DNA of 64,000 bases. It comes from Cellvibrionales bacterium (lineage in GTDB: Bacteria; Pseudomonadota; Gammaproteobacteria; Pseudomonadales; UBA7239). Positions 17,019 through 24,742 of the stretch are shown piece by piece. The notes under the pieces are model-generated. The model was given only the letters and a program-made list of their open reading frames with translations. It ran no database searches and was not told where the DNA came from. The first letter of the stretch is position 1, and every line of letters starts with the position of its first letter. The position numbers were made by a program, and so were the translations under genes. The stretch spans positions 1,240,001 through 1,304,000 of the forward strand of contig JADJPU010000001.1 in assembly GCA_016713115.1 (NCBI GenBank), written 5' to 3'.

Positions 17019-17032
17019 AAAATTTTTGTCTT

Positions 17033-17914
17033 TTATAAATCAGCGCCAGCGGCATTGATGACTAATTGTTCAATGGATTTGATGCCAGGAATCACGCTAC
17101 TGATGGCGGGATGTTGCAAACACCAAGAGCAAGCCCAACTCGCTGGATCCACACCCGTCGGCACCTGCTGCAAGACTTGCAGCGCTTGTGCAATTTGTTG
17201 CGCGTTCACTTCCGGTTTGCGGTCGGCTCGCACATCGTTGTCAGGGAATTTTGCATCCGGTTGATATTTTCCAGATAAAAAACCGCTGGCTAGCGGCACG
17301 CGCGCCAGCACGCCGAGGTCTTGTCGCAGGCAAGAGGGCAGCACGGCGTCAGCAGCTTTGCTGTTAATCGCGTTGTAAATGGTTTGAATCACAGAAACGC
17401 CGAGCGCAGTGGCGCGTTCCACTTGGTACAACTGATTCGGCTGCCCGATTGAAATGCCGAGGTGTCGAATTTTTCCGGCTTGCACTTGCTTATTCAGCAT
17501 TGTCCACAGCGCATCGTTGTCGAGTTGTTCACGGGTGCCGGAGTGAAATTGATAGATGTCGATGTAATCCGTTTGCAGGGCGCGCAACGAGGCTTCCAAT
17601 TGTTGCAACACCGATTCCGGTTGCCAGTGTGTTTCTGGCGGCGCATCGCTGGCGCGGTGATGGCCAAATTTGGTGGCGATGATCCAGTGCCCACGCGTAT
17701 TTTTTAGCGCCTCACCAATAAACGCTTCCGACACATGGTGACCGTAGCACTCGGCGGTATCGACGAGGTTGATGCCCAGTTCGGCACCCTTGGCAAAAAT
17801 ATCGTTGACCTCCGGCTGGTTGAAACTTTTGCCCCAGTGATTGCCGAGCTGCCAAGTGCCAATGCCAACAGCGGATACCTGTAACGAAGTCTTGCCTAGA
17901 CGGCGATATTGCAT
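17033..17914 (-). CDS. Aldo/keto reductase
   Basis: A 293-residue NADPH-dependent (alpha/beta)8 barrel oxidoreductase. The catalytic tetrad is visible: Asp and Tyr in NLVDTAECYGHH, Lys in IIATKFGHH, and His in YQFHSG. The C-terminal NADP-binding loop is SVIPGIKSIEQL. The opening RRLGKTSLQVSAVGIGTWQL is typical of the YghZ/general stress AKR subgroup. The substrate is unknown. It shares a strand and a short gap with cmoA, so it may be co-transcribed. The plus-strand yajQ gene begins 90 bases away, divergent. Confidence 0.93.
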   Translation of the reverse strand: MQYRRLGKTSLQVSAVGIGTWQLGNHWGKSFNQPEVNDIFAKGAELGINLVDTAECYGHHVSEAFIGEALKNTRGHWIIATKFGHHRASDAPPETHWQPESVLQQLEASLRALQTDYIDIYQFHSGTREQLDNDALWTMLNKQVQAGKIRHLGISIGQPNQLYQVERATALGVSVIQTIYNAINSKAADAVLPSCLRQDLGVLARVPLASGFLSGKYQPDAKFPDNDVRADRKPEVNAQQIAQALQVLQQVPTGVDPASWACSWCLQHPAISSVIPGIKSIEQLVINAAGADL

Positions 17915-18004
17915 GGCGGGCTACCAGAAAGCGGGAAAACATTATTGAACCAATGCTAGCTGTTGTAAACTTCGGTGCGTTTTGTTGTTTTTATTGAGGT
18001 ACTT

Positions 18005-18493
18005 ATGCCGTCTTTTGATGTGGTGTCCGAGTTAGATAAACACCAAGTGACCAATGCCATCGACCAATCCAATCGCGTGGTCGCCAACCGTTTTGATTTC
18101 AAAGGCGTGGACGCGCGCTTTGAATACGCCGATAAAGCGGTGACGATGCGCGCCGAAGCGGATATTCAAATTCAGCAAATGCTGGATATTTTGCGCCAAA
18201 CACTCGTGAAAGCCGGCATTGATCTGGCTTGCATGCAAGAAAAAGATATTGAGCACAGTGGCAAAACCGTGAAGCAAGTGGTGTTGCTGCGTGAAGGTAT
18301 CGAGCAAGAACTGGCGAAAAAAATCATCAAAATGATTAAAGACAGCAAGCTGAAAGTGCAGGCTGCCATTCAAGGTGAACAAGTGCGCGTGACCGGAAAA
18401 AAACGCGACGACCTGCAGGAAGTGATTGCCTTCTTGCGCAGCGAAAAGGAAACGATTGCCATGCCGCTGCAATTTAATAATTTTCGCGATTGA
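18005..18493 (+). CDS. yajQ: YajQ-family nucleotide-binding protein
   Basis: A 162-residue protein, the usual size (163 in E. coli), of the YajQ/DUF520 family. It has two ferredoxin-like domains, opening with MPSFDVVSELDKHQVTNAID and containing ISKG-like core VKQVVLLREGIEQELAKKI. Members bind nucleotides, and the Xanthomonas homolog binds cyclic di-GMP. The ATG at 18005 has TGAGGT at 17995-18000, so it is preferred over the ATG at 17975. It is followed at once by the arabinose-pathway genes but is probably functionally separate. Confidence 0.95.
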   Translation: MPSFDVVSELDKHQVTNAIDQSNRVVANRFDFKGVDARFEYADKAVTMRAEADIQIQQMLDILRQTLVKAGIDLACMQEKDIEHSGKTVKQVVLLREGIEQELAKKIIKMIKDSKLKVQAAIQGEQVRVTGKKRDDLQEVIAFLRSEKETIAMPLQFNNFRD

Positions 18494-18498
18494 TAGCC

Positions 18499-19929
18499 GT
18501 GAATAAACCCATTCCACTGTGTGTCGATATGGATGGCACGCTGTTAAAAACAGACACACTACTGGAGTTGCTGTTTGGCGTGCTGAGGATGCAGCCGTGG
18601 GTGTTGTTGTTGCTTCCCCTGTGGTGTTTGCGCGGCAAGGTATTTCTCAAGCGCGAGCTTTCTGCGCGCTGCTCTCTCAATGTGGCGCTATTGCCAGCCA
18701 ATACAGACTTCTTGGCTTTTTTACACGCGGAGAAAGCAAACGGTCGGGCATTGTATTTGGCAACAGGTGCTTATCGTGATGTTGCACAACAGGTAGCAGA
18801 CCATTACGGTTTTTTTTCTGGTGTATTGGCGACAAGCGATAAGAATTTAACCGGCTGCGCAAAAGCAGAAGCAATGGTCGCGCAGTTTGGCGAAAAGGGC
18901 TTTGATTACGCCGGTAATAGCGCAGTTGACCGCCCGTGCTGGGAGCAGGCGAGACAGTGTTATTTGGTGAACGCCAACCCTGCCGCCACCAAAAAAATGA
19001 GTGCCCTGTTTGTTTTTGAAAAAACTTTCGATTTGCGAAGCTATATGACAATAGCTTTATTGTTGCGCGCGTTGCGTATCCATCAATGGGCAAAAAACGC
19101 GCTGGTATTTGTGCCGTTGTTTGCATCGCATCATATGTTTGCATGGTCATATTTGCAGAATACGCTGCTGGGTTTTGTTGCGTTTGGTTGCTGCGCATCG
19201 CTTTCTTACTTGATCAACGATATCAGTGATCTTGAAGCGGACCGTCAGCATCGCAGCAAATATACAAGACCGTTGGCGAGTGGCGAATTATCGGTGCAGG
19301 CTGGCTTTGTGTTGGCGTTGTTATTGGCTTGTACTGCAGTGTTGTTGTCAGCGATGTTGCCATTGGGGTTTGTTTATAGCATCGCGGCTTATTTTATTGT
19401 GACAAGTTTTTATACCTTGCGACTCAAGCACATCCCAATTTTAGATGTCGCTGTTTTGGCGGGTTTGTATACCTCTCGTGTTGTCGCTGGCGGATTTTCG
19501 GCACAGGCAGAAACATCATTTTGGTTATTAGCTTTTTCCTGTTTTATTTTCTTTAGTTTGGCGATTGTAAAACGCTTGTCAGAGCTGCAAGGCATTGAGA
19601 TTTCTGCAAAAGAAGAGCCCGCGCAATGCCGCGGCTATTGGACCAGCGACATCCCCGTACTCACCGGGCTCGGCACGGCCAGTGCCATGATGGCTGTGCT
19701 GGTATTGGCGTTGTATATCAACAGTCCAGATGTCGTAGAGCTTTATAGCAGTCCGCGTTTTTTGTGGGCGTTGTGCCCAGTGATGGCGTTGTGGTTGGGG
19801 CGCGTGTGGCTGATCACGGGGCGCAATGAAATGCACGATGATCCGGTGGTGTTTGCTTTGCGCGATCCGATGAGTTGGCTGTTGTTTGCGTTGGCTGGTA
19901 TTTTTATGGTGGTGGGAGCGATGGCGTGA
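18499..19929 (+). CDS. HAD phosphatase-UbiA prenyltransferase fusion, probable polyprenyl-phosphate phosphoribose synthase
   Basis: A 476-residue two-domain protein. Residues 1-190 are a HAD hydrolase (VDMDGTLLKTD nucleophile motif, then TGAYRD and the GNSAVDRP motif). Residues 195-476 are a UbiA-type membrane prenyltransferase with about eight segments and the Asp-rich motif NDISDLEADRQHRSKYTRPL. The UbiA part resembles mycobacterial decaprenyl-phosphate phosphoribosyltransferase Rv3806c. The HAD domain could remove the 5-phosphate, a separate step in mycobacteria. GTG 18499 gives a start just after yajQ; a TTG at 18490 is possible. The next two genes encode DprE1- and DprE2-like proteins, which supports the assignment. 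Confidence 0.85.
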   Translation: MNKPIPLCVDMDGTLLKTDTLLELLFGVLRMQPWVLLLLPLWCLRGKVFLKRELSARCSLNVALLPANTDFLAFLHAEKANGRALYLATGAYRDVAQQVADHYGFFSGVLATSDKNLTGCAKAEAMVAQFGEKGFDYAGNSAVDRPCWEQARQCYLVNANPAATKKMSALFVFEKTFDLRSYMTIALLLRALRIHQWAKNALVFVPLFASHHMFAWSYLQNTLLGFVAFGCCASLSYLINDISDLEADRQHRSKYTRPLASGELSVQAGFVLALLLACTAVLLSAMLPLGFVYSIAAYFIVTSFYTLRLKHIPILDVAVLAGLYTSRVVAGGFSAQAETSFWLLAFSCFIFFSLAIVKRLSELQGIEISAKEEPAQCRGYWTSDIPVLTGLGTASAMMAVLVLALYINSPDVVELYSSPRFLWALCPVMALWLGRVWLITGRNEMHDDPVVFALRDPMSWLLFALAGIFMVVGAMA

Positions 19930-21239
19930 TGAAAAATGCGTGCCATTCGTGGGGGCGCTATTTTCATTACACGCATGATGAGCGCACGATTTTTTGGCGC
20001 AACGATGTGTTGCCAAAAACAGAAAATAAAATCTTACCGTTTGGCATGGGCCGCAGTTACGGCGACAGTTGCTTGAATGACGGCGGCACGCTGCTGCACA
20101 CATCTGCACTGAATCACTGGATAGATTTCGATAAAACAACGGGCTTGTTGCGCTGTGAAGCCGGCGTGTCGCTGGCGGATATTTTGGCCATTTGTGTACC
20201 TCACGGTTGGTTTTTACCTGCAACACCCGGCACCAAATTTGTGACACTCGGCGGCGCAGTAGCCAATGATGTGCACGGAAAAAATCATGTGGTGGACGGC
20301 ACATTTGGCCGACACATCACTGCGTTTGAATTGTTGCGCAGTGATGGCGAGCGCCTGCTGTGTACGCCGTCAGAAAATACGGGTTTATTTTGCGCAACGA
20401 TCGGCGGTTTGGGTCTGACAGGCTTGATTACCTGGCTCGAGCTGCAACTGATCCCCGTCAAAAACGCTTTTGTAAATGACGATTCTTTTCAATGTGACAA
20501 CCTCGATCACTGCTTGCAGCATTTTGAGCAGTCGCGCGAGACACACCGCTATCGCGTGGCGTGGTTGGATTGTTTAGCCACTGGCAGCGCATTGGGGCGC
20601 AGCATTTTTTCGCGCGCCAATCACTGCGAGAGCGATACCTTACCCATCGTGCATCAGCAGGGTAAAAAATTATCTGTGCCGCTGACATTTCCGCCGCATG
20701 TGCTCAATCGCTATAGCGTCAGTGCATTCAATGCTCTGTATTGCCGCAAGCTGCGTGCCAGAAAAAAATCTGCCCGCTTAAGCTATGACGCTTTTTTTTA
20801 TCCGCTGGACAACATTCACCACTGGAATCGCATTTACGGGCCGCGCGGTTTTTTGCAATACCAGTGCGTAGTGACACGCGATGTGCGCGACACTTTGCAG
20901 GCGCTGTTAAATCGTATCGCCCAATCTGGGCAGGCCTCTTTTCTCAGCGTATTAAAAGAGTTTGGTGATTTGCCTTCACCCGGCTTGCTGTCTTTTCCGC
21001 GCAGCGGTTACACCTTGGCGTTGGACTTCCCTAATTTGGGCGACAGCACGCTGAACCTGCTGAATGATTTGGATGCCATAGTGCGCGAAGCCGAAGGGGC
21101 GATTTATCCGGCAAAAGACGCGCGTATGTCACCCGCTATGTTTCGCGCCAGTTTTCCTCAAGTCGAGAAATTTATTCCCTATATCGACCCACAATTTTCT
21201 TCCAGTTTTTGGCGCCGCGTTTATTCGCAATCACAATAA
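19929..21239 (+). CDS. dprE1: DprE1-like FAD-dependent polyprenyl-phosphoribose 2'-oxidase
   Basis: A 436-residue vanillyl-alcohol-oxidase-type flavoprotein. The FAD-binding part includes GMGRSYGDSCLNDGG and GTKFVTLGGAVANDVHGKNH, the latter nearly identical in mycobacterial DprE1. The C-terminal half keeps FYPLDNIHHWNRIYGPRGFLQ and IYPAKDARM, including the active-site Lys. The position of the benzothiazinone-target Cys (in NICVDFP of M. tuberculosis) is Ala here (TLALDFP). It would oxidise the ribose 2'-OH. ATG 19929 overlaps the upstream stop (TGATG) and is preferred over ORF starts within ubiA. It acts with the SDR encoded next. Confidence 0.9.
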   Translation: MKNACHSWGRYFHYTHDERTIFWRNDVLPKTENKILPFGMGRSYGDSCLNDGGTLLHTSALNHWIDFDKTTGLLRCEAGVSLADILAICVPHGWFLPATPGTKFVTLGGAVANDVHGKNHVVDGTFGRHITAFELLRSDGERLLCTPSENTGLFCATIGGLGLTGLITWLELQLIPVKNAFVNDDSFQCDNLDHCLQHFEQSRETHRYRVAWLDCLATGSALGRSIFSRANHCESDTLPIVHQQGKKLSVPLTFPPHVLNRYSVSAFNALYCRKLRARKKSARLSYDAFFYPLDNIHHWNRIYGPRGFLQYQCVVTRDVRDTLQALLNRIAQSGQASFLSVLKEFGDLPSPGLLSFPRSGYTLALDFPNLGDSTLNLLNDLDAIVREAEGAIYPAKDARMSPAMFRASFPQVEKFIPYIDPQFSSSFWRRVYSQSQ

Positions 21240-21251
21240 AAGAGGATGGCT

Positions 21252-21989
21252 ATGAACATTGTTATTTTTGGCGCGACATCAGCCATTGCACAGGCTTGGG
21301 CGCGTTTGCGTGCAGCACAGAGAGATAGCTTTTATTTGCTGGCGCGCGACAATGCAAAACTAGAAGTCGTTAAACAGGATTTACTGGCGCGCGGTGCGCA
21401 GCAGGTACATTGTCATGTAATAGATCTTGCGCAACCACAAGATTACAACGCCTTGATCGCGCAGATTTATACGCAGTGTGCAGCGGTAGATATTGCTCTG
21501 TTTGCACAGGGCAGTATGCCGGAACAGCGTGAATTGGAAAAAAATGTCGCCGCCCTGCCAGCCATGTTTACCTTGAATGCACTGAGTTATTTGCAGCCGG
21601 CCAGTGTGATGGCTGAGCGCATGGCACAAACCAAATCTGGCAGCGTGGTGCTGATTTCTTCACCGGCAGGTGATCGCGGCAGACAGAGCAATTATTTTTA
21701 CGGCGCGAGCAAGGCGGCAGTGACGGTGTTTGCAGCAGGCTTGCGCAATCGCATGGCAAAACACGCTGTACAAGTGCTCACCGTTAAACCTGGCTTTGTG
21801 GATACGCCGATGACAGCGGGTATGGATAAATCGGGTCCGCTGTGGGCTGCGCCTGAACAAATTGCCGCGTGTGTCGAAAACGGCATACAGAAAAAGAAAA
21901 ATACGATTTATGCACCGTGGTTTTGGCAGTACATCATGCTAATTATTCGCCACATCCCCGAAGCGATTTTCAAACGCTTGTCGCTGTAG
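21252..21989 (+). CDS. dprE2: DprE2-like short-chain dehydrogenase
   Basis: A 245-residue SDR. The N-terminal nucleotide motif is VIFGATSAIAQAWARL, catalytic Ser is in VVLISSPAGDRG, and Tyr/Lys in YGASKAAV. The C-terminal part continues with KPGFVDTPM and a hydrophobic stretch (FWQYIMLIIRHIPEAIF) similar to DprE2. With the DprE1-like partner it would reduce the 2'-keto intermediate and complete epimerisation of polyprenyl-phosphoribose to polyprenyl-phosphoarabinose. ATG 21252 follows AGAGGA at good spacing and is favoured over the ATG at 21246, which lies in that ribosome site. It lies 12 bases after the dprE1-like gene. Confidence 0.87.
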   Translation: MNIVIFGATSAIAQAWARLRAAQRDSFYLLARDNAKLEVVKQDLLARGAQQVHCHVIDLAQPQDYNALIAQIYTQCAAVDIALFAQGSMPEQRELEKNVAALPAMFTLNALSYLQPASVMAERMAQTKSGSVVLISSPAGDRGRQSNYFYGASKAAVTVFAAGLRNRMAKHAVQVLTVKPGFVDTPMTAGMDKSGPLWAAPEQIAACVENGIQKKKNTIYAPWFWQYIMLIIRHIPEAIFKRLSL

Positions 21990-22009
21990 CGTTTTTAGTG
22001 GGGCAAAGT

Positions 22010-22420
22010 TTAACGGGGCAAATCGAACTGTACGGTGGCACTGGTTTTTACCGCAGCGTCTGAGCTGAGCGTGATGTTGGCGGTGATGCGCTGCTGATCT
22101 TTGGCGGTGATTTCACCGCGCAGAATCATTTCATCGCCTGGGCAGAAAGAATCTTTCATGCGAAAAGACATGCTGCGGATATCTGCTGCCGCACCCGCCC
22201 AATCCGTGATGTATTTTGTAATCCAACCGGCTTGTGAAGGCGAGTTGAGAATAATGCCGCGCAAGCCCGCCTTGGTCGCCGCTTCATGGTCGTGATGGAT
22301 GGGCTGCCAATCGCGCGTGGCGGCGGCGGCGCTGATAATTTTTTGTGCCGACAGCGCGATGTGCAATTCGGGAAGGGTATCGCCAATTTGTACAGCGGCA
22401 GCCGTGAGCGCAGCCATCAT
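22010..22420 (-). CDS. MaoC-like hydratase subunit with catalytic hydratase-2 motif
   Basis: A 136-residue single hot-dog fold protein. It carries TRDWQPIHHDHEAA at about residues 35-48, matching the hydratase-2 motif with the Asp and His that activate water. It probably hydrates 2-enoyl-CoA. The gene starts by overlapping the stop of the other MaoC half (TGATGATG, with AGGAGC upstream; ATG at 22420 or 22417), so the two hot-dog halves are co-translated and probably form a heterodimer, as in ChsH1/ChsH2-type enzymes. The substrate is unknown. Confidence 0.85.
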   Translation of the reverse strand: MMAALTAAAVQIGDTLPELHIALSAQKIISAAAATRDWQPIHHDHEAATKAGLRGIILNSPSQAGWITKYITDWAGAAADIRSMSFRMKDSFCPGDEMILRGEITAKDQQRITANITLSSDAAVKTSATVQFDLPR

Positions 22421-22905
22421 CAGCTCCTGTTGTAGCCAAAAAAGTTCAGTGTTTCTACGCCGGCTATTTCGCCGCGCTGATTTTTGTAAGTGACATCAAT
22501 CACCCAATTGCGACCCGTGCCCAATTTATTGGTTTTGATGTCACTCACTTCGCGCAGTGATTGCTCGGCGCGCAGGCGATCGCCCACGCGCACTGGCACA
22601 CCAAATTCAAACGACAATTCCACCACCACGCCACGCGGCAACTGCAATAAATCTTTCACACGAAAATGCAATTCCAGTGGGCGATTGTTCGGTTTGTCGC
22701 CGCGCGCCGGTGTCCACGGATGCGGACGGTTGTAAGCACTCAACATCCCTGGCGGCGAAATGCCTTCCTGCCAGTAGCGCGGGTTGCCATCTTCCACGGC
22801 CGAACAAAAGTTTTCGATCAGCGCTTGTTCGACGGCAACTTCCGCCTCATCGACAACCACCACTTTGCCGATCCACTCCTGAATTTGCTGCGGCAGATCC
22901 GACAC
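22420..22905 (-). CDS. MaoC-like dehydratase N-terminal-type subunit (non-catalytic hot-dog half)
   Basis: A 161-residue protein matching the N-terminal half of double hot-dog MaoC hydratases (FAS1-like dehydratase domain). It has AVEDGNPRYW near residue 37 and GISPPGMLSAYNRPHPW, typical of this half, but lacks the hydratase-2 Asp/His motif. It is expected to pair with the downstream catalytic half and shape the acyl-CoA pocket. It starts two bases after the acyl-CoA dehydrogenase gene, forming a three-gene beta-oxidation-like unit. Confidence 0.85.
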   Translation of the reverse strand: MSDLPQQIQEWIGKVVVVDEAEVAVEQALIENFCSAVEDGNPRYWQEGISPPGMLSAYNRPHPWTPARGDKPNNRPLELHFRVKDLLQLPRGVVVELSFEFGVPVRVGDRLRAEQSLREVSDIKTNKLGTGRNWVIDVTYKNQRGEIAGVETLNFFGYNRS

Positions 22906-22907
22906 GC

Positions 22908-24098
22908 TTACATCACCAAGGGCAATTCAAGGCCGCGGCGCGCGATGATATTTTTTTGCACTTCTGAAGTGCCGCCGCCGATGGTGTCCAACGCGGTAGC
23001 GCGCAGCGAATGCTCCCACTTGCCGTGGCAGGGCGCGTGCTCCACACCTTCATGCAACATACTGGAGGGGCCGAGAATGTCGAGTGCAGCATTGGCAAGG
23101 CGTTGGCCGAGCTGCGTGCTGTACAGCTTGCACATCGCCGCTTCCACGGTGGGCACGCCACCTTTTACGGCGGCGGCGATAACACGGCGCTGCAACATCA
23201 CGGCTGTTTCTAAATCGGTGCTGAATTGCGCGACCAGTTTGCGCACTTGTGGATCATTTTTCAGCGGCTGACCGTCGCGCGTTTCCTGTTTAATCATGTC
23301 GATAAACACTTCAAATTTTTTCTGCAAAGGACCGACGGTGTACAGCGTGAAGCGTTCGTAGTCGAGCGCTTCGCAGATATAAATCCAGCCTTTGTTTAAC
23401 TCACCGACTAGCGCGTCTTCCGGTACAAACACATCATCAAAAAACACTTCATTGGTGCGGTGATCGCCCATGGTTTTGATTTCACGCACGGTGATGCCCG
23501 CGGAATTCATCGGAATCAAAAACAGGGAAATGCCTTTGTGTTTCGCTGCTTCAAAATCGGTGCGCGCGGCCAGCCAATACCACTCGGCAAAATGCGCCGA
23601 GGTGTTGAAGATTTTTTGCCCGTTGACTTTCCAGCCGCCGTCCACTTTTTCTGCTTTCAGTTTCAGCGAGGCGAGATCGGAACCGGCGCCCGGTTCGGAG
23701 TAACCCAAGCAGAACTCGATATCCGCATTCAAAATTTGCGGCAGAAATTCTTGTTTCTGCTTTTCGGAGCCGTGGCGAATCAGAGTCTTGCCCACACAGC
23801 CCACGCCTTTGCCGATCAAGGGTGCGCCGACTGAAGCCAGTTCTTCGTTGACGAGGTACTCAAAAATCCCTTCTTTGGCTTGGCCGCCGTATTCCACCGG
23901 CCAGCTCATGCCGAGGAAGCGCTTGGCGGCGAGCTGTTTGTTGAAGGCGCGGCGCTCAGGGCTGTCGGCCAGCATGGAATCGGCCTCGCGGTCGGGGCTC
24001 ATCACCTCGGCGGCGTAGGGCTTTTTCGCTTCGTCAGCGAGGAAGCTGCGAATATTGCCGATGAATTGCTGCTGTTCGGGGCTGAATTCGAAGTCCAC
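22908..24098 (-). CDS. Acyl-CoA dehydrogenase
   Basis: A 396-residue FAD enzyme with the three-part acyl-CoA dehydrogenase fold. It carries CLGYSEPGAGSDLASL (FAD/substrate loop), WKVNGQKIFNTSAHFA, RTNEVFFDDVFVP and the C-terminal GGGTSEVQKNIIARR. The Glu in ALDYERF may be the base, as in isovaleryl-CoA-dehydrogenase-like enzymes. It would introduce a 2,3-double bond for hydration by the two MaoC proteins encoded immediately downstream. Compared with fatty-acid FadE it is short and resembles enzymes for unusual or bulky acyl-CoAs. The start ATG 24098 has CAGGAGCC upstream. Confidence 0.93.
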   Translation of the reverse strand: MDFEFSPEQQQFIGNIRSFLADEAKKPYAAEVMSPDREADSMLADSPERRAFNKQLAAKRFLGMSWPVEYGGQAKEGIFEYLVNEELASVGAPLIGKGVGCVGKTLIRHGSEKQKQEFLPQILNADIEFCLGYSEPGAGSDLASLKLKAEKVDGGWKVNGQKIFNTSAHFAEWYWLAARTDFEAAKHKGISLFLIPMNSAGITVREIKTMGDHRTNEVFFDDVFVPEDALVGELNKGWIYICEALDYERFTLYTVGPLQKKFEVFIDMIKQETRDGQPLKNDPQVRKLVAQFSTDLETAVMLQRRVIAAAVKGGVPTVEAAMCKLYSTQLGQRLANAALDILGPSSMLHEGVEHAPCHGKWEHSLRATALDTIGGGTSEVQKNIIARRGLELPLVM

Positions 24099-24193
24099 GG
24101 TGGCTCCTGGGGCGGTACTGTTGCGGGGGCGCTATTTTCCCCTGATTACAGAGGCGGTGCCAGTGCTGATGAGAACTAAAACGAGGGGAGCAG

Positions 24194-24223
24194 AAAGAAA
24201 ACAGGCTCCGCGAGGGAGCCTGT
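24194..24223 (-). terminator. Rho-independent terminator of the TRL lipoprotein gene
   Basis: ACAGGCTCC at 24201-24209 and GGAGCCTGT at 24215-24223 form a perfect 9-bp stem with a 5-base loop. On the minus strand it is followed by TTTTCTTT. It lies 19 bases after the stop of the TRL-like lipoprotein gene. Confidence 0.87.
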
Positions 24224-24242
24224 TTGTAGCGCAGCGAGAGAA

Positions 24243-24560
24243 TCAGTCGCCTTTGACGATGGTGCAAGTTTTACCGAAGAAGGGATAGAAGCCCTGAGTG
24301 TGGAAATCAGCGGTGGACACTTCGCGGATGCCGCCGTTGGCTTTCGCTGCAGCGATAGAAGCATCGCCAGAGTTGATCAAGCCGATGATGGTGGAGGCAC
24401 AGGCGGTACCGGTTTTGCTGGTGCCAGAGTGAGAGGTCGCCACGATGGGGCCTTTGACATTAGTGATCAAGCCGGTGCTGACAGGGCTGTAACCCGTAGC
24501 GCAGCCACCCAGCAGGGCGACAGAAGACAGGGCTGCGATCGTTGCAATTTTCTTTATCAT
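24243..24560 (-). CDS. TRL-like lipoprotein
   Basis: A 105-residue protein with a signal peptide and lipobox LLGGC (Cys20), then a small domain of the TRL-like family (GTSKTGTACASTIIGLINSGD, and a C-terminal FFGKTCTIVKGD). Family members are small bacterial lipoproteins of unknown role. The pattern of a Gly-rich strand, ASIAAAKANGGI and a closing strand is typical. It is monocistronic: it has its own terminator and lies divergent to the phosphofructokinase gene. Confidence 0.88.
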   Translation of the reverse strand: MIKKIATIAALSSVALLGGCATGYSPVSTGLITNVKGPIVATSHSGTSKTGTACASTIIGLINSGDASIAAAKANGGIREVSTADFHTQGFYPFFGKTCTIVKGD

Positions 24561-24742
24561 GAGAGATTTCCTTTTGTCAGATTGAGATGTCTTATTGTTC
24601 GTCTACCGATCTCGGTGACAGCTCCAGTAGACCACACCCGCCCCAGATTGCCAAGCGCCATTTTCTCCTCAGAGGTCTTTCAGTAAGATGGCGCGGCACA
24701 ACCTATCCCCTTCTTGATTCAGATCACTCTAAGGATTTCCCT

